Shown: piece by piece, positions 27,197-37,025 of the stretch
Layout of the letters: every line of letters begins with the position of its first letter
How positions within the stretch are numbered: the stretch's first letter is position 1
From: a bacterium
GTDB lineage: Bacteria; Planctomycetota; Planctomycetia; Pirellulales; Pirellulaceae
Length of the DNA: 64,000 nt
NCBI GenBank assembly: GCA_016124445.1
Contig: WGNR01000001.1
Span: forward strand, 248,001 to 312,000
Direction: 5' to 3'
Translations under genes and position numbers: made by a program
Notes under the pieces: model-generated
The model's database searches: none
What the model was told of the DNA's origin: nothing
Seen by the model: only the letters and a program-made list of their open reading frames with translations

Positions 27197-28303
27197 ATGA
27201 AGAAACCGTTTTGTCTGGGCCTTTTTGCTGCATTGTTTCTGGTGGCAGTCGTTTCCGAAAGCTTCGCCGGACCGCGCGGCGGCGGTGCTCGTCTCGGTGG
27301 TTCGCGACCGGCCCCGTCGCCAAGCCGCCCCTCAGGCAACTTCAACCCTGGCGGCAATCTCGGCAATACGCGTCTGGGCGACACGAACTTGAATTCTGGC
27401 AGTCTTTCAGGTCGCTTGAATTCGGGTACAAGTGGACTGAGCAACCTCAATCTAAGCGGTCACGACAAACTTTCGAGCATGCTCGAAGGCAAGACGCTTC
27501 CTCAGATTGGCAGCGGCACCGGACCGACGCAGGATCGTCTGCAAAACTTTCTCGGTCTCTCCGACGGCTCGCGCACTCTGCCCGATGACGGACAAAATCG
27601 ACAGCAGCAGCTGAGCGATAAGAAATCGGAGCTTCAGCCGAAAGCGGATCAAGCGAAGCAAAACTTCTCGCAGCGATCTACCGAGATCCAAAACAACGTG
27701 AATCATTACCTGCAAGGACAGCCCAAGCCGTTCTCGCCGCAGTGGTACGCCGCGCATCCCAATGCGTTTCAATACCAATACCCACATGCCGATGCCTGGA
27801 CCGCGGCTACGTTTGGCGCGGTGACTGGCTGGGTTTTGGGAGCTTCAACGGCACCGGTCAACTATGTCTACAACGACAATTCGGTCGTCTACGCCGAGAA
27901 CAACGAGGCCGCTCCGGTCGCCAACTCGTCGACCGGCGATTCGCAAACGCCTGATTCGACCTCGCCCGCGAATTCCAACGAAGAGTGGATGCCGCTGGGT
28001 GTGTATGCCCTCGTTCAAGGCAACCAGACGCAAGCTCAGATGCTGATGCAACTGGCGGTCAGCAAGACCGGCAAGATCGATGGCTCGTACTACAACATCC
28101 TTTCCGACAACAGCCAGCCTCTCACAGGCTCACTCGACAAGCAGACTCAGCAAGTTGCCTGGAAAGTGGCCAACAACCAGAAGGTTACCTTCCAGACCGA
28201 TCTGACCAGCCTGACCGAGCCTGAGACGCCGGTGATGGTTCATTTCGGTGACGGCAGTTCGCAGAAGATGACCCTGGTTCGTCTGCCTGAGAAATCGACC
28301 TAA
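27197..28303 (+). CDS. Secreted protein of unknown function, Gly/Asn/Gln-rich
   Basis: 368 residues from ATG 27197 with GGAAGAG upstream. Signal peptide MKKPFCLGLFAALFLVAVV, cleaved near SFA|GP. The mature N-terminus is a Gly/Arg/Pro/Ser-rich low-complexity region of about 100 residues. A helical, Gln/Lys-rich stretch follows (DKKSELQPKADQAKQ). An aromatic motif YAAHPNAFQYQYPHADAW leads to a short hydrophobic segment (FGAVTGWVLGAST). The C-terminal 90 residues look like a compact beta domain (GVYALVQGNQTQAQ). I recognise no named family. A strong terminator follows. Probably envelope-located. Confidence 0.75.
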   Translation: MKKPFCLGLFAALFLVAVVSESFAGPRGGGARLGGSRPAPSPSRPSGNFNPGGNLGNTRLGDTNLNSGSLSGRLNSGTSGLSNLNLSGHDKLSSMLEGKTLPQIGSGTGPTQDRLQNFLGLSDGSRTLPDDGQNRQQQLSDKKSELQPKADQAKQNFSQRSTEIQNNVNHYLQGQPKPFSPQWYAAHPNAFQYQYPHADAWTAATFGAVTGWVLGASTAPVNYVYNDNSVVYAENNEAAPVANSSTGDSQTPDSTSPANSNEEWMPLGVYALVQGNQTQAQMLMQLAVSKTGKIDGSYYNILSDNSQPLTGSLDKQTQQVAWKVANNQKVTFQTDLTSLTEPETPVMVHFGDGSSQKMTLVRLPEKST

Positions 28304-28326
28304 GCGTCGATACCTCTGAAATCACG

Positions 28327-28362
28327 AGAGCCTGGTTTTCCACGAACCAGGCTCTTTTTCGT
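28327..28362 (+). terminator. Intrinsic terminator of the Gly/Asn/Gln-rich secreted protein gene
   Basis: Stem GAGCCTGGTT/AACCAGGCTC followed by TTTTTCGTTTTT. Confidence 0.9.
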
Positions 28363-28479
28363 TTTTCAGCACCCCAGAAGCGGATGCTGAAATCTGCGAG
28401 GCAGGTCGTCTTGGCGGGGTAAATCCTGCTATAATCCGGAACCTCTCTGTTTTGCCCATTCTTCTACAAATCGCTCCTC

Positions 28480-29337
28480 ATGCCTGAATTTCAACAAGTT
28501 GCAATTGTCGGCGTCGGGCTCATTGGCGGCTCGATCGGCTTGGCTGCGCTCAAGCGAAAAGTAGCAGCCCAGGTCATCGGCATCGGCCGAAGCGAAGAAA
28601 AACTGGCACGTGCCAAGCGAATTGGCTGCATCACCGAGGGAACCACCGACTGGCAAGCTGGAATTCGGGGCGCGGACCTGGTTTGCATCTGCTCACCGGT
28701 TGAGTCGATCGTATCGTGGGTCGAAAAAATGGTCCCCTTTTGCCAGCCGGGCACGGTCATTACGGACGCTGGCAGCACCAAGCAGACGATTGTCGAGACG
28801 CTGCATCTCAGCGAATCGGTCCGGGGACGCAAGGACGTTTACTTCGTTGGCAGCCACCCGATGGCAGGCAGCGACAAAACCGGCAGCGAGAACGCCACCG
28901 CCGATTTATTCCAGAAGCGTGTGACGATCGTCACGCCGGCGCCCGAATCTGACCGCACCGCCGTGGCGAAGGTTGGCGAATTCTGGAAATCTTTGGGATC
29001 GCATGTCGTGGAAATGAGTCCCCACCAGCATGACTTATCGGTAGCGTCTACCAGTCATTTGCCCCACGTTATTGCCAGTTTGCTGGCCGCTTCGACCCCA
29101 GAATCGCTTTTGCCCCTGACTAGCTCTGGTTGGGCCGATACGACGCGGGTTGCCGCTGGAGACGTCGAATTATGGCGACAGATACTCACCACCAATCGGG
29201 GCCACGTCTTGCAGGCGCTGGGGAACTTTGAGAAATTGCTGGCAGCTTTCCGGTCTTCGCTAGAATCGGGCCGGGACGAGCAATGGATTAAGCTTCTAGA
29301 ACAGGGAAAGCACCACCGTGACATTGTGGGAAGTTGA
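28480..29337 (+). CDS. tyrA: Prephenate dehydrogenase
   Basis: NAD(P)-dependent enzyme of tyrosine synthesis, converting prephenate to 4-hydroxyphenylpyruvate. The 285 residues begin with a Rossmann motif GVGLIGGS (11-18). The catalytic region around [11 protein letters not shown] and the C-terminal helical dimer domain ([12 protein letters not shown]) are typical. There is no fused chorismate mutase or ACT domain. Its 3' end overlaps the purL start by 20 bases, indicating translational coupling of two unrelated pathways. Start ATG 28480. Confidence 0.93.
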   Translation: MPEFQQVAIVGVGLIGGSIGLAALKRKVAAQVIGIGRSEEKLARAKRIGCITEGTTDWQAGIRGADLVCICSPVESIVSWVEKMVPFCQPGTVITDAGSTKQTIVETLHLSESVRGRKDVYFVGSHPMAGSDKTGSENATADLFQKRVTIVTPAPESDRTAVAKVGEFWKSLGSHVVEMSPHQHDLSVASTSHLPHVIASLLAASTPESLLPLTSSGWADTTRVAAGDVELWRQILTTNRGHVLQALGNFEKLLAAFRSSLESGRDEQWIKLLEQGKHHRDIVGS

Positions 29338-32242
29338 CATCTATCCCGCTTCGGGACACGTCGATCGCTTGGCAGCTGCCATCGTCGCCGACGCCGAAGA
29401 CCTGCAAATTGCCACCCATCTCGAAATTGCCACGGCGCACGGATTTCTCGTCCAGGCCGATTTCGACGCCCAGCATATTCAACTGCTGGCCGATCAACTG
29501 CTGGTCGACAATGTGGTGGAACAATCGGTTGTCGCCCCAACCGGCGATCCTCTGTTGGCCAAACCGCCAGTCAATATCTACGACCGACTGATCTACGTGA
29601 TGCCCAAACCAGGCGTGATGGACCCGGTCGCTCAAAGCACCCAGGCCGCGATCGCCGATTTCGGCAAGCCAGCCGAGGCCGTTCGTACCTTCCGCAAATT
29701 CTGGGTCGGCGGACTCGACGACGCCCAGACCGAGCGGTTGGTCACTAAGCTGCTGGCCAATGATTCGATCGAACAGGTCATCCAGGGGCCGATTCAGCTG
29801 GAGCGTCTTTCCTTCGGCACTTCCCAGCCGTTCGAGCTGAAAACGGTCGGGATCCGAGCCCTCGACGACGCCGGCCTCGAGCGTCTGAGCAAAGATGGCC
29901 AGTTGTACCTGACGCTGGTCGAGATGCAGACGATCCAGAAGTACTTCCAGGAACTCGGCCGCGATCCGACTGACATCGAACTGGAAACGGTCGCCCAGAC
30001 CTGGAGCGAACATTGCAGCCACAAAACCTTGGCTGGCAAGATCGCCTATAAAGACGATAAGCAAGAGCTTCGCTTCGACAACATGTTGAAGGAAACGATT
30101 TTCGCCGCCACCCAGCAGATCCGCAAAACGCTGGGCGAAGAAGACTGGTGCGTCAGCGTCTTCAAAGACAACGCCGGCATCGTCAAATTCAACGACGAAT
30201 ACAACATCTGTTTCAAAGTCGAAACCCATAACCATCCCAGCGCCCTGGAACCTTACGGTGGCGCGAACACCGGCATCGGCGGCGTGATTCGCGACCCGAT
30301 GGGAACCGGCATGGGCGCCAAGCCGGTCTGCAACACCGATATTTTCTGCTTCGCTTCCCCCGAGACCGACCCCGCCAGCCTCCCGCAAGGTGTCCTACAT
30401 CCCAGGCGAGTCATGAAGGGCGTGGTGAGCGGCGTGCGAGATTACGGCAACCGCATGGGTATTCCGACGGTCAACGGGGCGGTCTACTTCGACGATCGTT
30501 ACCTGGGCAATCCGCTGGTCTATTGCGGTAACGTCGGTTTGATTCCGGTCGACAAGTCATTCAAGGAGGTGCAGCCCAACGATTTAATCGTCGCGGTTGG
30601 CGGACGAACCGGACGCGACGGCATCCACGGTGCCACGTTCAGTTCGGCTGAACTAACCAGCGAAAGCGAATCACTCTCCGGCGGTGCCGTTCAGATCGGC
30701 AACGCAATCACCGAAAAAATGGTGCTGGACGTCCTGCTGGAAGCTCGCGATCGCAACCTGTACAGCGCAGTGACCGACTGTGGAGCTGGTGGGTTCTCCA
30801 GTGCGGTCGGCGAAATGGGAGAAGAGATCGGCGCCGAAGTTTGGCTCGAAAAAGCACCTCTCAAATACGAAGGCCTGAGCTATACCGAGATCTGGATCAG
30901 CGAAGCCCAAGAACGCATGGTGCTGGCCGTTCCAGAAGAAAAGTGGCCGGAACTCGAAGCGTTGTTTGCTTCGGAAGGAAGCGAAGCGGTCGTGCTGGGC
31001 AAGTTCGTCCCGACTGGCAACCTGAAGCTGACCTACAACGGCAATCAGGTCGGCGAGATTGACATGAAGTTCCTTCACGATGGTCGCCCGCCAGTCGTTC
31101 GCGATGCCGTCTACATGCCGCCAGCCGTCGAAAAGCTCGAGCTTGGTGCCGAAGACGCGGCTTCGCTCGGCAACGATCTGCGCAAGATCCTCAGCTCGCT
31201 CAATGTCGCCAGCAAGGAATGGATCATTCGCCAATACGATCACGAGGTCCAAGGGGGCAGCGTCATCAAACCCTTGGTTGGCATCCAGAACGACGGCCCG
31301 AGCGATGCCGCAGTCGTTCGCCCAGTGCTCAATAGCCGCAAAGGGGTTGTCCTGTCGTGCGGCATGAACCCGCACTTCGGCGACTTCGATCCTTACGACA
31401 TGGCCGCCAGCGCGATTGACGAAGCCCTTCGCAATTGCGTGGCAGTCGGTGCCGATCCATCGCGGATTGCGATCCTCGATAACTTCTGCTGGGGCTATAC
31501 CGATCGACCTGAGACGCTCGGAAGTTTGGTTCGCGCTGCCCTGGCCTGCCGCGACCTTGCCGTTGCCCTCGGCACGCCATTCATCAGCGGCAAGGACAGT
31601 CTGAACAACGAATTCAGCTACTTCGACGAGAATGGCGACAAGAAGACGATCAGCATTCCGCCAACGCTTTTGATCAGTGCCATGGGTCAGGTCGACAACG
31701 TATCGAACTGCGTCACGATGGACCTCAAGTCGCCTGGCAATCGCTTGTACCTGGTTGGTTTGACCAAGGACGAAATGGGGGGGTCGCACTGGTCGCTGGT
31801 TCACGACAAAAATGGTGGGCAGGTTCCCCAAGTCGATACCGACTTGTCCAGGAAAGTCTTCACCGGCATTCACGAGGCGATTCAAACCGGAACGGTCCGG
31901 GCCTGTCACGATCTTTCCGAAGGCGGCCTCGCGGTGGCGTTGGCCGAGATGGCATTTGCCGGCGGAATCGGGGCGAATGTCTCGCTCGACAATATCCCGC
32001 ATCAGTTGGAAACCCCTTGCGTCGTCAAGCTGCTGTTCAGCGAATCGAATACACGCTTCGTTTGCGAAGTGCCTGAAGATGCCGCCGACAAGTTTGAAGC
32101 TGCCCTCGCCGGGGCCCCACTGGCCCATATAGGCCACGTGGCCGATCATAAAGAACTGGTCGTTCTGCATGGCGAAACCAAGCTATTGGACGAACCGATC
32201 GAATTGTTGAAACAGGCCTGGCAAGCTCCTCTGAATTGGTAA
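29318..32242 (+). CDS. purL: Phosphoribosylformylglycinamidine synthase PurL with PurS-like N-terminal region
   Basis: Synthetase subunit of FGAM synthase in purine synthesis, 974 residues from GTG 29318. The catalytic part begins with SEHCSHK (230-236) and continues through [21 protein letters not shown] and two AIRS-like halves. Residues 1-80 and 85-170 look like two successive PurS-like units; the second contains [10 protein letters not shown], matching the PurS KPGVLDP motif. Large PurL of gamma-proteobacteria carries such a double PurS mimic plus a fused glutaminase. Here the glutaminase is a separate gene (purQ, 24 bases downstream), so this is an intermediate arrangement. Confidence 0.93.
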   Translation: MTLWEVDIYPASGHVDRLAAAIVADAEDLQIATHLEIATAHGFLVQADFDAQHIQLLADQLLVDNVVEQSVVAPTGDPLLAKPPVNIYDRLIYVMPKPGVMDPVAQSTQAAIADFGKPAEAVRTFRKFWVGGLDDAQTERLVTKLLANDSIEQVIQGPIQLERLSFGTSQPFELKTVGIRALDDAGLERLSKDGQLYLTLVEMQTIQKYFQELGRDPTDIELETVAQTWSEHCSHKTLAGKIAYKDDKQELRFDNMLKETIFAATQQIRKTLGEEDWCVSVFKDNAGIVKFNDEYNICFKVETHNHPSALEPYGGANTGIGGVIRDPMGTGMGAKPVCNTDIFCFASPETDPASLPQGVLHPRRVMKGVVSGVRDYGNRMGIPTVNGAVYFDDRYLGNPLVYCGNVGLIPVDKSFKEVQPNDLIVAVGGRTGRDGIHGATFSSAELTSESESLSGGAVQIGNAITEKMVLDVLLEARDRNLYSAVTDCGAGGFSSAVGEMGEEIGAEVWLEKAPLKYEGLSYTEIWISEAQERMVLAVPEEKWPELEALFASEGSEAVVLGKFVPTGNLKLTYNGNQVGEIDMKFLHDGRPPVVRDAVYMPPAVEKLELGAEDAASLGNDLRKILSSLNVASKEWIIRQYDHEVQGGSVIKPLVGIQNDGPSDAAVVRPVLNSRKGVVLSCGMNPHFGDFDPYDMAASAIDEALRNCVAVGADPSRIAILDNFCWGYTDRPETLGSLVRAALACRDLAVALGTPFISGKDSLNNEFSYFDENGDKKTISIPPTLLISAMGQVDNVSNCVTMDLKSPGNRLYLVGLTKDEMGGSHWSLVHDKNGGQVPQVDTDLSRKVFTGIHEAIQTGTVRACHDLSEGGLAVALAEMAFAGGIGANVSLDNIPHQLETPCVVKLLFSESNTRFVCEVPEDAADKFEAALAGAPLAHIGHVADHKELVVLHGETKLLDEPIELLKQAWQAPLNW

Positions 32243-32265
32243 GTGACAAGGAAAGAATTCTACCG

Positions 32266-33045
32266 ATGGCTCAGCCCAAAGCCTTGCTAGTTCGTTCTCC
32301 TGGAACCAACTGCGATCTCGAAACTGCCCATGCATTCGAGCTTGCTGGTGCCAGTGCCGATCGCGTGCATTTGAATCGCATCCTCGAGAATCCAGCTATT
32401 CTGGACGACTATCAAATCCTGGCCCTCTCCGGAGGTTTCAGCTACGGCGACGACATCTCGGCGGGCCGAATCGTCGGCAGCTTTTTCCGTCATCACTTGA
32501 TGGACGCCGTCAAGAAGTTCCACGACGATGGCAAGCTGATTCTCGGCATCTGCAATGGATTCCAGATCTTGATCAAAACAGGTCTCTTGCTGGCCGACGA
32601 CGAGCGAGGACTTCCCTCCAGCACGTTGGCTTGGAACGACTGTCAGATGTTTCAAGATCGCTGGGTGAACCTGAAGACGGCTGGAGAAAAATGCGTCTTC
32701 CTGCAGGGCATCGAGCAAATGTATCTGCCGGTCGCCCATGCCGAAGGACGCTTCGTGGCTCGCGATGAAGCCACGCTCGATGCACTCGAAGACGCAGGAC
32801 AGCTCTGCCTGGCCTATTGCTGCAACCGTGAAGGGGAAGATACGGTCACGTTCCCTGACAATCCCAACGGTGCCCAGCGGCACGTAGCAGGCGTATGCGA
32901 CGCGACCGGCCGAATCTTCGGCCTGATGCCACACCCGGAACGCTACATCGACCCAACCCATCATCCGCGGTGGACTCGCGGCGAAGGTAGCGACACCGGC
33001 GATGGGTTGAAGCTGTTTCAGAACGCGGTGGCGTTTTTCGGATAG
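32266..33045 (+). CDS. purQ: Phosphoribosylformylglycinamidine synthase, glutaminase subunit PurQ
   Basis: Class I glutamine amidotransferase that supplies ammonia to PurL. 259 residues from ATG 32266 with CAAGGAAAG upstream. Nucleophile C96 in LGICNGFQ, and H223 and E225 in MPHPERY complete the triad; the N-terminal SPGTNCD motif is also typical. Ten extra in-frame codons upstream overlap the purL end and are unlikely to be used. Confidence 0.95.
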   Translation: MAQPKALLVRSPGTNCDLETAHAFELAGASADRVHLNRILENPAILDDYQILALSGGFSYGDDISAGRIVGSFFRHHLMDAVKKFHDDGKLILGICNGFQILIKTGLLLADDERGLPSSTLAWNDCQMFQDRWVNLKTAGEKCVFLQGIEQMYLPVAHAEGRFVARDEATLDALEDAGQLCLAYCCNREGEDTVTFPDNPNGAQRHVAGVCDATGRIFGLMPHPERYIDPTHHPRWTRGEGSDTGDGLKLFQNAVAFFG

Positions 33046-33059
33046 CGATTCGACCTGCC

Positions 33060-34055
33060 TCAAGAGCTCTTCGCAGGTACTTCAGCGGGTACGCCCTTCT
33101 CTTGCCTTCGACGCCGGGCATCGACCACGCGGCGGATGATTTCGTCGGCGATTACGCCGGCCAGGATCACCAAGCCGATCACGGTTCCTTCCAATTCCGA
33201 GAACTGCAACGTTTCGATTGCCTGGTAAAGTTCTCGCAGAATGGCAGTACCCAGTAAGACACCTAAGATCGAACCGGTACCACCTCGCAAACTGCAACCT
33301 CCCAGCACGGCGGCGGCAATCGCATAAAGCTCGTAGAAGGTCCCGGCCTCGTTCGGGCCGACACTGTTCAAATCGATCGCAAACAGAATCGCCGAAACCC
33401 CGGCCAGAAACGCACAGATCATGTACGCCGCGATCGTGATCAGATCAGTATTGATGCCACTGTATCGCGCAGCCTGTTCGTTATTGCCCAATGCCTTTAG
33501 GTAGCGTCCGAACGTCGTCTTGTTCAGCACCAGGGCCGAAACGATACCAACTGCTGCCAGCATCCACAGTGGCAGCGGGATCCAACAGAAGTCCATACCG
33601 GTCAAATAGCTAATGTCCGTTCCACCTTCCGGTTGAACAAAGTTCGAGATCTTATCGTCGTGGGCTAAAAACCGCGCCAAACTTCGCAGCACCAGCAAAC
33701 CACATAATGTCACCACGAACGGTTGCAGCTTCAGCTTGGTAATCAGCAAACCGTATCCCAGACCGATTAACGATGCCCCAATAAGCACAAGGATCATCGC
33801 CGCGTACGGGTTCATTTGCTGATCGTTGATCAAGATGCCGAACTGCACCCCAACCAGGGCCACCATCGAGCCCATCGACAAATCGATCCCGCCGGCGATG
33901 ATGACAAACGCGGCCCCGATCGCCATGATTCCGTATAGGCCTGTCCAGCGAGCCATGATGTCCAGGTTGTAGCCGCTGGCAAACGTCGGCGAGATGGCCG
34001 ACGTCACGCCAAAGATCGCAAAGATCAACAGAAACAGTACGATGTTCTTCAGCAT
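33060..34055 (-). CDS. Sugar ABC transporter permease (RbsC type)
   Basis: 331 residues with about nine or ten hydrophobic helices. Family segments include FVIIAGGIDLSMGSMVALVG near the first third and AAVLGGCSLRGGTGSILGVLLG in the C-terminal half, both hallmarks of RbsC-family permeases. It follows the ATPase gene by 14 bases. The substrate is probably a pentose or hexose, judged only by family. The C-terminus is Arg/Lys-rich. It is last in the operon binding protein-ATPase-permease. Confidence 0.93.
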   Translation of the reverse strand: MLKNIVLFLLIFAIFGVTSAISPTFASGYNLDIMARWTGLYGIMAIGAAFVIIAGGIDLSMGSMVALVGVQFGILINDQQMNPYAAMILVLIGASLIGLGYGLLITKLKLQPFVVTLCGLLVLRSLARFLAHDDKISNFVQPEGGTDISYLTGMDFCWIPLPLWMLAAVGIVSALVLNKTTFGRYLKALGNNEQAARYSGINTDLITIAAYMICAFLAGVSAILFAIDLNSVGPNEAGTFYELYAIAAAVLGGCSLRGGTGSILGVLLGTAILRELYQAIETLQFSELEGTVIGLVILAGVIADEIIRRVVDARRRRQEKGVPAEVPAKSS

Positions 34056-34069
34056 TCCGCGCTTCTCTT

Positions 34070-35581
34070 TCAGATAGTCTTCATCTGCTGGCCGGTCGCC
34101 AGAGTCATAACTGCTTCTTCACTAAGTTGTGCCCGAGTTAGTTCACCCGACAAGGCTCCTTCGTGCATTACCAATACTCGGTCTGCCATCCCGAGGACTT
34201 CTTCCATTTCACTCGAAACGAACAGGATCGCCACCCCTCGGCGGGCCAACTCTTCCATCAATTCGTAAATCTCGTGCTTGGCCCCTACGTCGATTCCCCG
34301 GGTCGGCTCGTCCAGCAGCAATACTTTCGGGTTCATTGCCAGCCACTTGGCAATGACTACCTTCTGCTGGTTGCCGCCGCTCAGGTACTGGATAATTTGC
34401 CGAGTGCTGGGTGTTTTTACCCGCATTCGTTTGACCATGTCGTCAGCGAGTTTCTGTTCGCTACGGCTATCGATCCACGAGAAGTAGGACAATCGGTGCA
34501 AGCCTGGCAGGCTCGTGTTCTGACCGACATCCATCGGCAGCACCAGGCCTTGTAGCTTACGGTCTTCGGGGACCAGGAAGATTTCGTGCGCGATCGCATC
34601 GCGGGCCGAACGAATCGATGCAGTCCTACCTGCTACTTCAATTGTTCCGGCGACCGCCGGTTGCACGCCAAACAACGCCTCCAGCAGTTCCGTCCGCCCT
34701 GCCCCGACCAATCCGGCAAGCCCGACAATTTCGCCGGAGCGCAGCTGAAAGTTGATCGCATGCGTAGGATTGTCACGCGTACGAAGCCCCTTCGCCGCCA
34801 GAACCACGTCACCGGGCGTAAGCGACTGGCGAGCATAAAACTGGTCGAGATCGCGACCAACCATCAGGCGAACCATGTTGTCGTGCGTGATCTCCTCGCG
34901 TGACAAACCACCACTGTTCTGGCCATCGCGGAGGGCAACGACCCGATCGCAAACCTGGTGTACTTCGCTCAAACGATGCGAGATGTAAACGATGCTCACA
35001 CCTGATTCACGCAGGGATTGAATCACCGAAAATAACCGCTCGACCTCGCGTGCCGAAAGACTCGATGTCGGCTCATCCATAATCAGCAGGCGGGCATTGC
35101 ACGAGAGCGCTTTAGCGATCTCGACCAATTGCTGCTGGCCAATCGAAAGTTCTGCCAGTAGCGTGCGAGGGTCAACATCGAGACCGACTTGCTCCAGATA
35201 CTTGCGGGACTGAGCATTGATCTCGGACTGGCTGATCCAGCCAAACTGTCGCGGTTCGCGGCCTAGAAAGATGTTGGCGCCGATCGACAGGTTGTCGCAC
35301 AGATTCAGTTCCTGGTGGATAAGTGCGATCCCCAATCGCTGGGCGGCAGGTACGCCACGAATCTCGACCGGCTTGCCATCGATTCGAATCGTACCGGAGT
35401 CTGGCTGCTGGATTCCCGCCAGAATCTTCATCAACGTGCTTTTGCCGGCGCCGTTCTCACCAATAACAGCAATCGATTCGCCAACGCCGACCGCGAGCGA
35501 TACTTCCGACAACGCTTTCACGCCTGGAAATCGCTTCGAGATCCGCTCGACTTCCAGAAACGGCACAGGCTGCAAATTCAT
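34070..35581 (-). CDS. Sugar ABC transporter ATPase (RbsA type, two ABC domains)
   Basis: 503 residues with two ABC cassettes. The first has Walker A GENGAGKST (41-49), signature LSIGQQQLVEIAK and Walker B LLIMDEPTSS. The second has the degenerate P-loop GLVGAGRTE, signature YLSGGNQQKVVIAK and Walker B VLLLDEPTRG. This asymmetry is normal for RbsA/MglA proteins. It lies between the binding-protein and permease genes (9 and 14 bases), so it is an operon member. Start ATG 35581. Confidence 0.95.
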   Translation of the reverse strand: MNLQPVPFLEVERISKRFPGVKALSEVSLAVGVGESIAVIGENGAGKSTLMKILAGIQQPDSGTIRIDGKPVEIRGVPAAQRLGIALIHQELNLCDNLSIGANIFLGREPRQFGWISQSEINAQSRKYLEQVGLDVDPRTLLAELSIGQQQLVEIAKALSCNARLLIMDEPTSSLSAREVERLFSVIQSLRESGVSIVYISHRLSEVHQVCDRVVALRDGQNSGGLSREEITHDNMVRLMVGRDLDQFYARQSLTPGDVVLAAKGLRTRDNPTHAINFQLRSGEIVGLAGLVGAGRTELLEALFGVQPAVAGTIEVAGRTASIRSARDAIAHEIFLVPEDRKLQGLVLPMDVGQNTSLPGLHRLSYFSWIDSRSEQKLADDMVKRMRVKTPSTRQIIQYLSGGNQQKVVIAKWLAMNPKVLLLDEPTRGIDVGAKHEIYELMEELARRGVAILFVSSEMEEVLGMADRVLVMHEGALSGELTRAQLSEEAVMTLATGQQMKTI

Positions 35582-35590
35582 TGTTGCGTC

Positions 35591-36739
35591 TTAACTCTCG
35601 GAACTCGCTTCCGGCTTTTCTTCAGCGGGCTTTTCTTCAGCGGGCTTCGTATCTTCCTTTGGAAGATACTTTGCAATCTCCGGAGGAATGGGCTTGTCCA
35701 TCAATTCGTCGATCACGCCGGCGCTTCGTTCCTGGGCATTGAGTTGTTCCATCATGCCGACGAAGATCATCACGTCGCCCCCTTCAGGAGCGGCCTCCTT
35801 GACCATGCGGCCGACTTCGCGGCCGGCCAGGTAATTGTGCGTGCCGATGTAAAACTTCCGATTGCTTTTCGGGGCATCGGAGTCGTGGCAGATGACGTGG
35901 CCATCGAATGCTTCCACGGCCTTATTGATCAAACCGGTCTGGCTTTCAGGAGAACTGGGGCTGAGGGCCAACGCCTGGCAGCCATCGCCCATCTTGCGTT
36001 CGATAAAGCGTTTCTGTTCTTCCTGCGAACCATTCGGAGGATGATAGACTTCGCACTCGGCGTTGAATATCGGCTCGGCGACGCGAACCCCTTCTTCCGC
36101 ATAGCCCCAGAAAGGATCGACCGTATTGGTGAGGAAGGCGATCTTCACCTTCTCGCTGGTATCATAGCTGGGCTGGTTGTTCGGCGGAGGCGTTCCGTTG
36201 CCCGCTTTGATTCGCTGAAGCTCCGCTTGAAGCTCTCGGACGTTGTCCTGGCGAATCGACTTGAACGGCACAAAGATGAAATTGCTTTCCGGAATGTCTA
36301 ACTTCTGGCCGCGAGCCATCGCCGAAAGAAACTCAACCGACTTATACCCAAACACGAACGGCTGTTGGACGACGGTTCCGTAGATCTTGCCGTCTTCGAT
36401 GCCTTTGAGCGTTACCGGATCTTCGTCGAAACCAATAATCTGGATCTCGCCCGTTTTTCCTGCTCCTTCGACCGCGCTCAAAATCATCGGCGGGTTATAG
36501 GCCCACAACCCAACCATCGCTTTCAGGTTGGGATTGTTGGCGATGGCTGATTCGGCGTTCAGCTTGGCCCGAGCGTGATCGGTGTTATCGGTACGAATAC
36601 CCAGGATCCGATACTTGCCGGCTTCGATCGGGAATTGATACCCACCACTGCCAGCGGCCTGATTCTCGGTCTTGGCACGGCAGCTAATGAGAGTGCACAG
36701 GAATAGCAGGGCCAGCGAGAAACCAAAAAGTCGTTTCAA
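35591..36739 (-). CDS. Sugar-binding lipoprotein (RbsB-like) with circularly permuted domain order
   Basis: About 382 residues. TTG 36739 is chosen because AAGGA lies upstream and it yields a clean lipoprotein signal (KRLFGFSLALLFLCTLISC, lipobox Cys). A TTG at 36781 is also in frame. Compared with RbsB, the conserved blocks are out of order. The part matching the RbsB C-terminal half comes first (RTDNTDHARAKLNAE, IIGFDEDPVTLKGI, VVQQPFVFGYKSVE; about residues 43-155). A Pro/Asn-rich linker (near 180-196) follows. Then come the segments that open RbsB (KIAFLTNTVDPFWG), its middle (ALSPSSPESQTGLINKAV), and FYIGTHNYLAGREVG with QLNAQERSAGVIDEL. The tail is a Pro/Glu/Lys repeat. First gene of the ABC operon. 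Confidence 0.88.
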   Translation of the reverse strand: MKRLFGFSLALLFLCTLISCRAKTENQAAGSGGYQFPIEAGKYRILGIRTDNTDHARAKLNAESAIANNPNLKAMVGLWAYNPPMILSAVEGAGKTGEIQIIGFDEDPVTLKGIEDGKIYGTVVQQPFVFGYKSVEFLSAMARGQKLDIPESNFIFVPFKSIRQDNVRELQAELQRIKAGNGTPPPNNQPSYDTSEKVKIAFLTNTVDPFWGYAEEGVRVAEPIFNAECEVYHPPNGSQEEQKRFIERKMGDGCQALALSPSSPESQTGLINKAVEAFDGHVICHDSDAPKSNRKFYIGTHNYLAGREVGRMVKEAAPEGGDVMIFVGMMEQLNAQERSAGVIDELMDKPIPPEIAKYLPKEDTKPAEEKPAEEKPEASSES

Positions 36740-36929
36740 GGGAAAGATCCTTCGAGGGGTGACTGCAAGGGGAAATCGCAAAGAAGAGCAGATAAAACCG
36801 CTATCTTAAGCCGTAACCAAGCTCAAGGCAACTATAACCCTCCTTAAACGAGATCACGGCGCAGGCTGTTTCCAATCGGCTTGCTTTCAACCGAAATACG
36901 AGTTGATTTGCATGTCACATCAAACCAAC

Positions 36930-36962
36930 AAAAAAAGCCAGGGGCAATTCGCAGCCCCTGGC
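36930..36962 (-). terminator. Intrinsic terminator of the sulfatase gene
   Basis: Stem GCCAGGGGC/GCCCCTGGC with an eight-base loop; on the minus strand it is followed by seven T. It lies 64 bases past the sulfatase stop. Confidence 0.9.
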
Positions 36963-37025
36963 CTTAGTTGATTACGCTTAGCGAACGCTGCTTCCGCGAC
37001 GTTTCCTGATCGAGAAGGGAATCGA

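Noticed and set aside
30671..32170. A 499-codon open frame antisense to purL
   Set aside because: It is fully inside the well-supported purL gene and shows no family motifs.
36152..36271. Sequencing or assembly artefact as the cause of the permuted order in the sugar-binding protein
   Set aside because: The frame is continuous, codon use is uniform, and a new linker joins the old ends; a misassembly would not give a new linker or keep the signal peptide in place. It still deserves a check with read data.
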